DNA of 64,000 bases from Chenopodium formosanum. Lineage: Eukaryota; Streptophyta; Magnoliopsida; Caryophyllales; Amaranthaceae. Shown piece by piece: positions 34,606-46,359 of the stretch (the stretch's first letter is position 1; each line of letters starts with the position of its first letter). Below the pieces are notes generated by a model. It had not been told where the DNA came from, ran no database searches, and saw only the letters and a list, made by a program, of their open reading frames with translations. Made by a program: the position numbers and the translations under genes. The stretch covers positions 15,783,632 through 15,847,631 of the forward strand of contig CM044867.1 of the NCBI GenBank assembly GCA_024500155.1. Reading direction: 5' to 3'.

Positions 34606-35720
34606 GCTTTAAGGGGCTCATTTGTAGGATCTTCTTCTCTCTTAACTCCCTTTAGACTTCTTAGGCCCTTAGTTTCTCTAAACCCTCTTTAATTAGATTA
34701 GTTTTCCTCAAAACTCAATCTTTGTAAGAATTATTTGAAGTTTGTTCTATCAATTTCAACAACAATTATTCTCAATCTTGAAGCATCAATTAGTAATCTC
34801 TTTCTCTCTCCTTTGCTATTTAATTTTCTGATTTTATCTTTTATTAATCTTAGTTCTTGCTTAATCTTTGTTAATTGTTCTTGCATGTCCAACCATCCTT
34901 GTTTAATCTCTCTCCTAGTTTAATTGAATTCATGTTAACCCTAGATTTAATTGTTAGATTGTTTTTCACCATGAGTAGTGAGTAGTTAATTAGCTAGGGG
35001 TTGGGTGAAGACCCAACCAAGCCATGGGTTGATTGTTAATTGTGCTTGCATGTTCATTTTGGGTTGATGATTGATTGTTAAAGAATTGGTTAATTGCATG
35101 TGTAATTGGATGGCCACTTATTGCTCATGTATTCACTTCTATGCTTGCATTGAGAGATGGAGTCTAGTTGTGAGCCTATTCTTATATGATTATGCTAAAT
35201 TCCTCTTGATTATGGTTCCTTGTTTGAATGATGTAGTAGTCTTAGTTGCAACAATTAGGTGAGAAATCCCAATTGTTTGTGCCTTAATGCTTTCTTGGAC
35301 CGATTGAAAAACAAACCCGAGTTAGTAGTCTACTTCCCATTGTTAAGACTTGGTTAGCCTATCTTGTTAGTTGAGTTTGGTTTAGGATTGCTTAGTGTTA
35401 TGGCTTCAAAAGAAGGCAATGTTGAGTGCCCTCTCTATCACCCAATTTGTGTTCATGCTTGCCTATTGATTTGATCCGTTGGTTTGGTTGGAGTCGATCC
35501 CTATTTCCCCCTAGTGTTTGTCTCCATAGTAGTTATCTAATCAAAACCCCCAATTTGTGACCGAACTAGATTGCAACCGTTTCATATTCTCGGTGTACTT
35601 ACCCATTCCCTGTGGATACGATCCTCTACTTACCCTAGACTTGTCTTAGGTTGGTTTAGGTAGAAATATTGTTTGGTTTTAGGGTGATCGTCCAACGACC
35701 GATTATTCCCTCCACCAAAA

Positions 35721-35738
35721 TGGCGCCGTTGCCGGTGA
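35721..35738 (+). promoter_or_regulatory. Primer-binding site of element B
   Basis: TGGCGCCGTTGCCGGTGA, one base different from the site of element A, three bases after the 5' LTR. Confidence 0.8.
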
Positions 35739-35860
35739 ATGGCGTTAAGCATTGAGTTACTTATGAGATATGTGAGACTAGTTCATTTGTATAGCTTTAT
35801 TTTTTTTTTCTTTGTTTTCTTTGACTAACCTACTAATCTCCCATATAGTCTTCTTTGTTT

Positions 35861-36041
35861 ATGCCCAAACGCAGCAATAGGACACTTCCTCTTGTGCCGT
35901 TGAATCTTGAGCTTGAAAAAGTAGTAAAGGCAAATTGAAGAGAAAAGAGGGTGATAGCTAGTGGTGCCACATCAAGTGAGGCACAAGTGGTAGTTGAGTC
36001 CGATCATTCTAGTTCTAGTGAGTCTAGTGGAGACACCATTC
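35861..36041 (+). pseudogene. Element B gag, N-terminal piece cut by element C
   Basis: ATG at 35861 (MPKRSNRTLPLVPLNLE). A TGA at 35936, probably from CGA, interrupts it after 25 codons. The frame continues to the insertion point of element C at 36041 and resumes at 43543. Confidence 0.8.
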
Positions 36042-37691
36042 TGACGTGGGAAAATTAGGTCGTTGGACTAATCCTCCTAAGCCAAACAAAATTTATAAAC
36101 ACTCAACAAACCTAAATACAAGTATAGAGGTAAGTTAAGGGCCGAACCCAAAGGAACGGTAATGTCTAAGTGCTTTCAATTATGTGCCTAAGCTAGGTCG
36201 AAGACGAAGGGTAAAAGAGGACACTAACAACTACTAAGACAAAGAAACCAAACAAATATAAGAGCTAGAAATTAGGATTCACTTATAATAGCAATGAACA
36301 ATGCAAATTGGAGTGGAAAGTCGACTAAGTCAAGCAATGTGAGGGAAAATCAATCATGCAACCAAAAGAGCATGTCAAGCTATTCTCCTAGAGGTCTAAC
36401 TAGCGTCAACTACGATAAACTCTAGCTAGGAAACATCACAAGACACCTCAATCGTGTAAATGCAAGCCACAAATCAATGGTCCGTATCAATGTGAACTTA
36501 CAATGCAATCTAGTGTGAATAATAAGGGTGATTAAGCCTAAATCAAACACACACATGCACATAATCAATTAACCAATTTAATCACATCATCAACTCCATC
36601 AAAATCCCCAATCTACATCAATCCATTACATAATACAAGCTTCACCAAATCCCTAACCAAACAACTACTCTAGCAACATCATCAATTCAACCAACAACTA
36701 AAGAAATCAACAATCAACAATCAAAGAATCAACAATTACTCTAATCTAACATCAATCATCAAATCATCAAAACACAATCAAAATCAACAATCTAAACATG
36801 AATACTAAACAAAACAATAAATGAGATAGAGTTTAGAAATGCTCATTGATAATAGAGTAGATCTCCAATACAATTGTCGCCATTGAATCTTCAATCTCTC
36901 AATCACCATTGAAATTCTTCACTTTCTCTCTCTAAAATCTACTCCTAAACTAACCCCTAAATCTAGAGAGAGAAGCTCTCAACTAAGCTAAGAATATGAA
37001 CTAATTCTAATATGAATTGTTACTACAAAAATAGAAGGGAAAAACTATATATACAAAGGAGAAGGTCGGTATTGATGCCCAAGAAGAGACCCACGCAGGT
37101 GCGGGCGCTCGGAGGAGAGAGAACGGTGCGCACGGGAGCACACCCAGGGATGTGCGCCCGCATACACCATATGTGCGGCCGCACACGACTGATGTGCGGC
37201 CGCACACTCCTCATGTGCGCCCGCACATAGCTGCAGCGCCCTCCTTTCTTCTTTGCCCTTGCTCACGAGGTGCACGCATCCTAGATGATGATGATGGAGG
37301 ACAAGGTAGGCAGCAACTTCCTTGAATTTCTTGAAGAAAATGAGCCATGAGGAAGGCATTTATAAGGCCTTGAAGCATGCCCCTTTGATCCCTCTTTTGA
37401 CTTGAAACTTCTTGCACAAGCTTTAGGCATGAAAACAATGAAAGATCATGGAGAGGAAGCTCGGGAATCCTTGGACAATCAATCACAACCTACAAACAAA
37501 GGAGAAAAAGCAAATAAAAGGGAAAAATAACAAATAAACTAGAAAAAGCACAAAATAGAGAAACTAACTACAAAATGCATAAAATGAAGAAAACAAGAAT
37601 AAAACTAAGGAAAACTAAAGAAAGGAGAGATAAAATGGAATAAAAATCATCCAAAAAGGAACCAAATGAGTGCCAAAAATGTCACTCATCA
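36042..37691 (-). repeat. Element C 3' LTR
   Basis: 1,650 bp with four 21-bp palindrome units (37150-37233) and a TATATATA at 37046-37053 (minus strand). Confidence 0.95.
37150..37233. repeat. Four 21-bp TGTGCGGCCGCACA-type units, 3' LTR of C
   Basis: Units start at 37150, 37171, 37192 and 37213. They match units 1 or 3, then 4, 5 and 6 of the other LTR. Confidence 0.9.
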
Positions 37692-37708
37692 AATTCCCCC
37701 AAGCTAAA
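37692..37708 (-). promoter_or_regulatory. Polypurine tract of element C
   Basis: The minus strand reads TTTAGCTTGGGGGAATT, directly before the 3' LTR. Confidence 0.8.
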
Positions 37709-39930
37709 CTTTTGCTCGTCCTCGAGCAAAACAAAACAAGAAAGAGATAGGATGAAAATTTATTGAAAACGAAAAAAGAAAGACACAAGATAGGAATATA
37801 TACTAAGACTCACTGTCGTAGGAATCACGGTTGTTTTTAGCTACAACAAGCCATTTAAATCCCAAAGTCGCCTATGAGGACGAGTGAGGTCTCGTAAGGG
37901 TATCCTAAGAGTTTGACCCATAACTCTCATAATAATACAAACAAGGCAAAGCATGAACAAGAAAACAACATACAAGAAAAGCAAACAAATGTTCATGAAA
38001 GGACTTTTGCAAATGTACAAGCACAAGTGGATGCAAATCTTTCTAAACAAGTAAGGGAGTGCACGCTCCAAGATACCCAAGGTTGATTGAAACATAAATA
38101 TGCTAAGCATAGGAACTAGCTTTCACAATCCACTTTCATCCCAAACGATGTTACCGCGTTCTTCCTAATAGCTTCAAATCGACCTCAAGTGAGCATCCCA
38201 ATGATTCCACGAAGGAACCGGAAAAAGAGAATTTTTAGGCTACTCGACATCTTGACTTTTGCATTCCCTCTCCCTATTCCTAAGACTCACATTCCTCTCC
38301 ACCGATGAATGACTCAACCATGTAGGTCAAAAGGTCTTTCCCCAAGGTTGTAACGTAAGGCAATAAGGGTGAAGGTAGGCTAAAAATTTGAAATTTGGTG
38401 GTTTTCCTAAAAATGAAGCAAAGAACGGGCCCTTTCTTAGAATCACAATCAAGTAAACACCAATCCAAACAAAAATACTCACACCCCCAAGCTTATTCAA
38501 AGCTATAAACCACAAACATATACACAAAAAGCGTGAGAACGCTTCCCCCCAAGCTTAAATGGAGCATTGTCCTCAATGCTCAAAAAGGGAGAAAACTCAC
38601 ATCAAAATATTTTTGAATTTTTCATTTTTCAATTTTTTTTTCTTTTTTTTTTTTATAATGCTTTGTCCTTACCTCTTTTAACATTGGACGGCTTTTTTGA
38701 TTTTGCACTTATTTGTCCATGCCTTTTGTAATGTAGGACGGCTTTTACTCAAACTCATTTGCCATTATTCACAAAGAAGATAAAACACAAACTTGCTTTC
38801 ATAAGAACCAAACATTTCAACTTCTCCACCACAAACTCCATCAAGAATGATCAATTGCTTCACAAAAACCAAGAAAAGTAGAAAAATGAAACAAAAGGCC
38901 AAAGATCTAAAGATGTGGCTTGAAAAGAAGGTATAAGGCTCAAATGGTTGCAAGAAGGCAAATGTAAACCCAAAAATAACAAAAAAAAATGAATAAAACT
39001 ATCCTAAAAATGAAAAATACCACCCCGAAAAAGGTGCCTTTGTCCTCCCTAAATGGTTCGGTCTCGGATTCAAGATCTATGAGTCAAGTTTCAAGATTAG
39101 GTTTGCAAAAAGTCAAGGATCCATGCCGCTCATACAAGTATAGGTAGAAGGCTTGAAAAACAAAGAACTCACACGGATGTAGCAAAAACTCACTATTGGC
39201 GTCAAATCAACTATAGGAAGCAACTACCAAACATGCCACAAACAAGTAGAATCCGGCTTCATGTTCCCACTAGTTCTAACCAACTACCTTAGCATGCTTT
39301 ATCCTAGAATCAACCAAGCGTACTCTCAAACCGTGCACACCATTACCATTTAGGAAGAAAAGCATTCAATTATACAAGTCCAAATGTTATTATGTCCAAA
39401 GCAAGAACAAAACAAAACACATTGCAAATTTGCCTTGATAGAAAGGAAAATCTTTTTGGAGTTTTTCAAAATATAAGAAACATGGAAAAGCATATACAAA
39501 GGTGCATAACACATATGGATCAACATCCCACCAAACATGATAGAATACCCTCCCCCAAGTTTGAATGAGACAATACACTCAAACATAAATCATATAATCC
39601 ATGGGAGGGGAAAACAAGGAGATCAATCCAACAAACCAACATATGTCCAACAAGTCATCATCCACTAGAGAAAGAGCAAGGAAAGATATTACCGGATATT
39701 AGGTGGGTGTAAATACCCGCAAATGACCCAATTAAACCTTTCATAGCTAATTTCTCAAGAATTGAACCTTGTTTCCATGTGCTAGTAAAAATAGGAGTCA
39801 ACCTTCCTTGATTCTTGATCCAAATCGAAGCACCAAAGTATATCAAGTCATGTACCTAGCAAAAGGCACACAAACATTTCCATGAGAGAAAATCTATTCT
39901 AAAAACAAAAGGAAAATCTAATCTAAAACA
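37709..39930 (-). other. Element C 3' untranslated region
   Basis: About 2.2 kb without coding signal apart from hairpin 2. AT-rich; a T-rich tract lies at 38622-38654. Confidence 0.65.
38545..38580 (-). promoter_or_regulatory. Hairpin 2 and internal G-run in element C
   Basis: On the minus strand GCATTG AGGA CAATGC, a 6-bp stem with AGGA loop, is followed by CCATTTAAGCTTGGGGGG. Confidence 0.7.
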
Positions 39931-39944
39931 TGGGTTACTTCCCA
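39931..39944 (-). promoter_or_regulatory. Hairpin 1 after the ORF of element C
   Basis: The minus strand reads TGGG AAGTAA CCCA, preceded by AGCCTTTCT. The stem keeps pairing although its outer pair is T-A where A has C-G. It lies 13 bases past the stop codon. Confidence 0.65.
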
Positions 39945-39956
39945 AGAAAGGCTTGC

Positions 39957-41734
39957 TTAAGGTCCAAGCTTGACCGCTCTAGTAAAATAATAATTCAACG
40001 CACGCAAGAGCTTGTCAAATGCACTACTACACATTTCATAAGAAAGTAAGTGTGCACATGACAAAAATAAGGCATGCAACAAGCATAGTGCACACCTATG
40101 AGGAGAGAGATGCCAAGGGAAGGAAGAAGAATCAAAAGAAAACTCAACAAAATAAGAAGAAAAGGAAAAATAAGAAGAAAAGGAAAAAGAAGGCAAACTC
40201 TCCTCAAAATATTTTTGGGTGGCATCATCACCCTTTTCCCAAATTGGAGACGAATGAGCCACATTCAAATCATCATAGACGAAAGGGTCCCCAATAGGCT
40301 TACCAACAAAGGAAAGGAGAAAAATAGGGCAATAGGGGATGTGGTTAAACTTTTGAGAGAAAGGGGTATGAGAAATAGGCAAAGGGTTAGCTACTCCTTC
40401 AACATAAGGTCTCACATCACCGATGAGGGCATGAAGATCAATCATAGAATCCTCAAAAGAAGAACGCTCATGATCACCATTTCCCTCAAACATCCAACTC
40501 CCAAGAGGAACCACATAATCTCCTCCACTACCTTCATGAATAATAGCTCCCTCTACTTCCTTGAAGCCTAGAGTCTCAAAACCATGCATGAATGGAGGCA
40601 AATTAATTTCAAAATCATCTCTCTCCCATGAAGCATCATCAATGAACTTGCTTAAAAGGCTATGGCTATTCCCTATGCACTCAACAAACATAATTGTCAT
40701 AACCTCAAACGAGTCCAAATACTCATGGATAGAAGAGTCACATTCATACACTTGAAACTCATCACAATCAACAAAGGAAGAGATGTCTAGACTTAAAATT
40801 TCATCAAACTCATTATCACTCTCGACTCTCTCTCCTTCACTTTTATACTCAACAATAGGATCCTCACACACTCTTGGTTGCTCGAAATTACCATCATCAC
40901 CCTCAATACACACATTAGATTTGTAACTTTCACACATAAACATCTAGGATGACAAATGGCTTCCTAGCTCTTCATTTCTCCTTCTTCCCTCCTCAAGACG
41001 CTCCTCATTCTTTTTCATCATCTCCAATTGACTTCTTAAACAATTAAGAGTCGACTCTTTTGTAGGCCCAAGATCATCACGAAGCTCAACATGCCTAATT
41101 TGAGTTTCCAAGGTAGCAACAAGAGATTCAAAAGATGTAGGAGATTGAGGCTCAACAAAAGAAGAATAAGTACAACCAAGATTGGAAGAATCAACATTAA
41201 AATCATGAGCATGTACATCACATTGGGGGGTGGGGGCACAATCAAACATATGAGATTTTTCATCAAGGGAACGAAGCACATCACAAGAAGGCATGGTAAA
41301 TAATGAAGAATATTGAAAAACACCATTAGCATCAACTTGAGCATGTACTCCATTATCATGAACAAAAGGGGAAATAGAGTTGAAATCATGTGTTCTAGGT
41401 TCACTAATGGGATCATGTGACAAATCATGGGAAATCATGCTAACATAAGAATAATCAAGACATTGCACATCAATATTAGGATCATGATTATCCCTATTAT
41501 AAACATCCCTAGCAAACCAAACATAAAAATCCCAAGCATCATCAATTGACAATGCTCTAAATTCTCCATTGTGCATGCATTCAACTTTATCCCTAGTTTG
41601 CTCATTCAAACCTTGAGAACAAATCTCACAAGCTTCCCAAAGACTACAACAATTATAGTCAAGAAATTCTTTAAGTCTATTGAAATAATCACAAAAGGCT
41701 CATCATCATGTTGAGAAAAAGATAGACATGCCAT
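39957..41734 (-). pseudogene. Element C gag-like ORF
   Basis: Starts MACLSFSQHDDEPF at 41734. A one-base loss near 41697 shifts frame, after which YFNRLKEFL, CEICSQGLNEQTRD and LSIDDAWDFYVWFA follow. This recalls the DESLYDAWERFK part of gag in B, so I infer a diverged gag. A long acidic, serine- and phenylalanine-rich C-terminal part follows. A single in-frame TAG at 40944, directly followed by ATG, divides it. No zinc knuckle, protease or pol domain is visible. The frame ends at 39957 with hairpin 1 immediately after it. Confidence 0.65.
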
Positions 41735-41824
41735 TTTTACAAAGAAGACAAAAACAAAATAAAAGAAAAGTATACACAAAGACCTAGACTCAAGCAATCA
41801 AAAACACTCAAACATAGACACCGT

Positions 41825-41842
41825 TCCCCGGCAACGGCGCCA
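41825..41842 (-). promoter_or_regulatory. Primer-binding site of element C
   Basis: The minus strand reads TGGCGCCGTTGCCGGGGA, identical to the site of element A, three bases after the 5' LTR. Confidence 0.85.
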
Positions 41843-42849
41843 TTTTGACGTGGGAAAATTAGGTCGTTGGACTAATCCTCCTAAGCTAAACAAAATTTAT
41901 AAACACTCAACAAACCTAAATACAAGTATAGAGGTAAGTTAAGGGTCGAACCCAAAGGAACGGTAATGTCTAAGTGCTTTCAATTATGTGCCTAAACTAG
42001 GTCGAAGACGAAGGGTAAAAGAGGACACTAACAACTACTAAGACAAAGAAACCAAACAAATATAAGAGCTAGAAATTAGGATTCACTTATAATAGCAATG
42101 AACAATGCAAATTGGAGTGGAAAGTCGACTAAGTCAAGCAATGTGAGGGAAAATCAATCATGCAACCAAAAGAGCATGTCAAGCTATTCTCCTAGAGGTC
42201 TAACTAGCGTCAACTACGATAAACTCTAGCTAGGAAACATCACAAGACACCTCAATCGTGTAAATGCAAGCCACAAATCAATGGTCCGTATCAATGTGAA
42301 CTTACAATGCAATCTAGTGTGAATAATAAGGGTGATTAAGCCTAAATCAAACACACACATGCACATAATCAATTAACCAATTTAATCACATCATCAACTC
42401 CATCAAAATCCCCAATCTACATCAATCCATTACATAATACAAGCTTCACCAAATCCCTAACCAAACAACTACTCTAGCAACATCATCAATTCAACCAACA
42501 ACTAAAGAAATCAACAATCAACAATCAAAGAATCAACAATTACTCTAATCTAACATCAATCATCAAATCATCAAAACACAATCAAAATCAACAATCTAAA
42601 CATGAATACTAAACAAAACAATAAATGAGATAGAGTTTAGAAATGCTCATTGATAATAGAGTAGATCTCCAATACAATTGTCACCATTGAATCTTCAATC
42701 TCTCAATCACCATTGAAATTCTTCACTTTCTCTCTCTAAAATCTACTCCTAAACTAACCCCTAAATCTAGAGAGAGAAGCTCTCAACTAAGCTAAGAATA
42801 TGATCTAATTCTAATATGAATTGTTACTACAAAAATAGAAGGGAAAAAC

Positions 42850-42857
42850 TATATATA
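42850..42857 (-). promoter_or_regulatory. TATA box of element C (5' LTR)
   Basis: TATATATA in a GTATATATAG context on the minus strand, about 97 bp downstream of the palindrome array. Confidence 0.55.
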
Positions 42858-42953
42858 CAAAGGAGAAGGTCGGTATTGATGCCCAAGAAGAGACCCACGC
42901 AGGTGCGGGCGCTCGGAGGAGAGAGAACGGTGCGCACGGGAGCACACCCAGGG

Positions 42954-43079
42954 ATGTGCGCCCGCACACACCCCATGTGCGCCCGCACACACCATATGTG
43001 CGCCCGCACACACCATATGTGCGGCCGCACACGACTGATGTGCGGCCGCACACTCCTCATGTGCGCCCGCACATAGCTG
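42954..43079. repeat. Six 21-bp TGTGCGGCCGCACA-type units, 5' LTR of C
   Basis: Units start at 42954, 42975, 42996, 43017, 43038 and 43059. Each is ATGTGCG(C/G)CCGCACA plus about 6 variable bases. Two units have the perfect palindrome TGTGCGGCCGCACA. The array lies about 97-222 bp upstream of the minus-strand TATA box. Confidence 0.9.
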
Positions 43080-43542
43080 CAGCGCCCTCCTTTCTTCTTT
43101 TCCCTTGCTCACGAGGTGCACGCATCCTAGATGATGATGATGGAGGACAAGGTAGGCAGCAACTTCCTTGAATTTCTTGAAGAAAATGAGCCATTAGGAA
43201 GGCATTTATAAGGCCTTGAAGCATGCCCCTTTGATCCCTCTTTTGACTTGAAACTTCTTGCACAAGCTTTAGGCATGAAAACAATGAAAGATCATGGAGA
43301 GGAAGCTCGGGAATCCTTGGACAATCAATCACAACCTACAAACAAAGGAGAAAAAGCAAATAAAAGGGAAAAATAACAAATAAACTAGAAAAAGCACAAA
43401 ATAGAGAAACTAACTACAAAATGCATAAAATGAAGAAAACAAGAATAAAACTAAGGAAAACTAAAGAAAGGAGAGATAAAATGGAATAAAAATCATCCAA
43501 AAAGGAACCAAATGAGTGCCAAAAATGTCACTCATCACATTC

Positions 43543-46079
43543 CATTAGAGTCACCAAGGACAAATTCTCCAACTTCTCCACCTCTTCACCAATTTGAAAT
43601 GGCCGCTCCGAACAAGACTTTGAGAGAGTTTGGTGTTCCTCCTCCATATCAAGAAGCAAGTGGGATTGCTACCCCCGCTATTGAAGCAAACAACTTTGAG
43701 ATAAGGCCCGCCCTTATCACCTTGATTGAGGGTCATCAATTCTCCGGGGCAAAGCATGAAGATCCCATTGCACATCTCAAGCAATTCACACGGTATTGTA
43801 GCAGCGTGAAGGCAAATGGGGTGACTCCGGAGTACATTCTCTTAAGCATGTTCAAATTCTCTTTAACGGGCAAGGCAAGTGATTGGCTTGATAGATTGCC
43901 TCCGAACTCTTTGAACACTTGGAATGAGGTGACTTCGGCATTCCTTGGGAGGTTCATTCCTCTTGGGAAAACGGCGGAGTTGAGGTCCAAGATTTCTAAC
44001 TTCCAACAAGAGCCCGATGAATCCCTCTATGATGCTTGGGAGAGATTCAAGAGCTACCAACAACAATGCCCCCACCATGGCATGGAAGATTGGCTCTTGC
44101 TCCATGGGTTTTATAGAAGACTCTTGAGATCGGACCGCATACTCTTGGATGGAGCATCGGGAGGACCTATCATGAACAAGCCACCCACGGAGGCACTAAA
44201 GATCATAGAGGATGTAGTTTAAAACTACACCGATTGGAGCCCCGATGAGAGAAGCACTTCCAAGAAAGGAGGAAAGTATGAGGTAAATGCTATAAACATG
44301 ATTAATTCAAAATTAGATGCTTTATCTTCTAAGTTTGATCAACTGCAATCCTCTTCTCTATCTCCTTCCCCACGCCAAAATTTACATGCATCTAGTTCTT
44401 TAAATGATAACATGTCAATACAAATGATGTCTTGTGATGCTTGTGGAAGTGATGATCATGTGACTTCGGAATGCTATTTGCTAAATGATGCATGTTCCCC
44501 TTCCCCTTCAATGGAACAAGTAAATGCAATCAACAATGGTCAAACCAATCCTAGGTATGACCCTTATTCGAACACCTACAATGAGGGATGGAAACATCAC
44601 CCAAACTTTGGTTGGAAAGGGGGCCAAACCCAAGGAAATAGTCAAGGTCAATATAGTGGCCAAAGGAATGTTCAAAATAATCAAGGAAACTATAGGAACC
44701 AAGGTAATGGTAACTATGTGTCAAACAACCAAGTTAATCAACAAAATGACAATAGGTATCACCAAAGAGGTCAATATTCGTCTAATTATAACCCACCCGG
44801 TTTTAATGGAGGAAATAGACCTACCCTTGCTCTTATCCCTCATTCTCCTCTCCAACTTCAAGCTCCCCCTCCTAAGTCAAGTCTAGAAACAACAATGGAA
44901 AAATTTGTTAATGCTCAAACCAAGAAAACCAATGACTTAGAGGAGACTATCAAGCAAGTGCAAGTTCACAATAAGATGCTAGAAACTCAATTAACTCAAC
45001 TAGTTAATGCACTTAAAAGCAACAATTCTAGCACCTCTTCGCCTAGTCAAGAAGAACATTGTAAGGCAATCATGACTAGATGTGGGACAAGCATAATTGA
45101 AACACCACCCATAAGCTTGCAAAAAGAGAGTGAGAATGAGGAGGTTAGAGAAGAAAAACAATGTGAGGTGTCTAAGTCAAGTGAGGATGAGATGGTTGTC
45201 ATGAGTGAGTCCACCATGGTGAGCTTAACCGAAAATTGTAGTGCAATTATCAACAACCATTCACCCACTAAGCTAAAAGATCCCGGATGTTTCTCTATTC
45301 CTTTCTCTATTAAGAACGTTTCCTTTGAAAATGCCCTATGTGATTTAGGAGCTAGCGTTAGTTTGATGCCTTTTTCGGTTTATGAGAAGCTTGGTATAGG
45401 TGGTTTGGTACCCACTAATGTCACTCTTCAACTTGCCGATGGATCCACCAAATTCCCTAAATGTAAGGTTGAGGATGTCCTTCTCAAGGTAGGTAATTTC
45501 ATCATTCCGGTTGATTTTATTGTGCTAGAAATGACGGAAGATGCCCTCACCCCTATCATCCTAGGTCGACCATTCTTAGCGACGGGTGGTGCAATTATAG
45601 ATGTTAGGGAAGGAAAACTCACATTGAATGTGGGTGATGATGAATTTTGTCTTACTATTGATCCCAAGAGAGGATGTCCTTCCCCCACAAAAGATTGCAT
45701 GACACTAGATGCTATTAGTGACAATGATTTGCATGATTTGAGAATGCTTTGTGCTACTAATCCTCTTTTTGATGTCCATGAGTCAAAGCAAGGTATGAAT
45801 AGGTTTGATGAGGTGATGGCCATGATTGCTTGCCTCAAGACAATGCTTGAAGAAGGTGAGTCTAATGCTCACAAAGATGAAGAGGAGGACACTAAAGCTT
45901 CCAAGAAGAAGAGGAAAGGAAAAGCAAAGAGAAAAAGGAAGAAGAAGGATTCAAAAGAAGTTGAGAATGAGCTTGTAATAGGTGTTAGTCATGAAGACAA
46001 TTTTGTTTTGCCCATGATGGCAACTTGTAATGATGAAAACAATGGTTACGAAATGGTTTCGAACTTTATCCCACCTTGA
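43543..46079 (+). pseudogene. Element B gag-protease, one stop
   Basis: Gag domain with LIEGHQFSGAKHEDP, GKASDWLDRLPPNSLNTW, DESLYDAWERFKSYQQQCPHHG. An in-frame TAA at 44220 (likely CAA before) lies between it and the CCHC knuckle CDACGSDDHVTSEC. Then follows an Asn/Gln/Gly-rich region and the aspartic protease (ALCDLGASVSLMP, IILGRPFLATGGAIIDVREG). The C-terminus has a strongly basic run KKKRKGKAKRKRKKK near 45903-45948, a possible nuclear localisation signal. The frame ends at TGA 46077 with no pol behind it. Apart from two stops the frame is intact over about 900 codons, unlike pol in element A. Confidence 0.9.
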
Positions 46080-46120
46080 GGATATTTTTCGAATTTGCGT
46101 CAAGCTAGTGACGTTAAAGA

Positions 46121-46145
46121 AGCGCTTCCGGGAGGCAACCCGGGT
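46121..46145 (+). promoter_or_regulatory. Hairpin 1 after gag-protease in element B
   Basis: AGCGCTT then CCGGG AGGCAA CCCGG (46128-46143), a 5-bp stem with the same AGGCAA loop as in element A, 42 bases past the stop codon. Confidence 0.7.
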
Positions 46146-46317
46146 ATTTTTGTAGTGGATTAAGCGAAAAAAAAAAAACAACAACAACAACACAAAGTGC
46201 AAGTCTTCCAACAACAACCAAGAAGAACAAAGGTACCAAGGAGGTTCAAGCTTCAAAGAAGACCCGATCCTTGAGTTAGTCTTCTTTCTCTCCCTTTTTA
46301 TGTGCTTTTATTGCTTA

Positions 46318-46358
46318 ACATTGAGGACAATGTTTATGATAGCTTGGGGGGGGGGGGA
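46318..46358 (+). promoter_or_regulatory. Hairpin 2 and internal G-run in element B
   Basis: ACATTG AGGA CAATGT (46318-46333) forms a 6-bp stem with an AGGA loop. It is followed by TAGCTT and an uninterrupted run of 12 G (46346-46357), resembling an internal polypurine tract. Confidence 0.7.
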
Positions 46359-46359
46359 G

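Larger units (their letters stand above)
33878..35717 (+). repeat. Element B 5' LTR
   Basis: 1,840 bp. Contains the GGAGAGGCCTCTCC array (34142-34548) followed 50 bp later by a TATA box. It lacks one 22-bp palindrome unit that the 3' LTR has. Confidence 0.95.
36042..43537 (-). mobile_element. Element C: non-autonomous Athila-like element inside gag of B
   Basis: 7,496 bp in minus orientation, flanked by CATTC (36037-36041 and 43538-43542). LTRs begin TGATGAGTGACATT on the minus strand and are 1,692 bp (5', right) and 1,650 bp (3', left). It has a tRNA-Asp PBS, one gag-like ORF and a polypurine tract, no protease or pol. I count about 8 substitutions between LTRs (about 0.5%), making it the youngest layer, as expected from its position inside B. 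Confidence 0.93.
41846..43537 (-). repeat. Element C 5' LTR
   Basis: 1,692 bp with six palindrome units. The two extra 21-bp units account exactly for the 42-bp difference to the other LTR. Confidence 0.95.

Noticed and set aside
34109..34655. Open frames over the B LTR palindromes (also at 47959-48522)
   Set aside because: Frames exist only through the palindrome array inside a proven LTR.
37012..37359. Cys/His/Arg-rich open frames over the C LTR palindromes
   Set aside because: All reading frames on both strands are open because of the 21-bp repeat; the peptides are repeat artefacts.
20165..41842. tRNA-Asp genes at the TGGCGCCGTTGCCGG sites
   Set aside because: Only 18 bases match and each lies directly after an LTR, so these are primer-binding sites.
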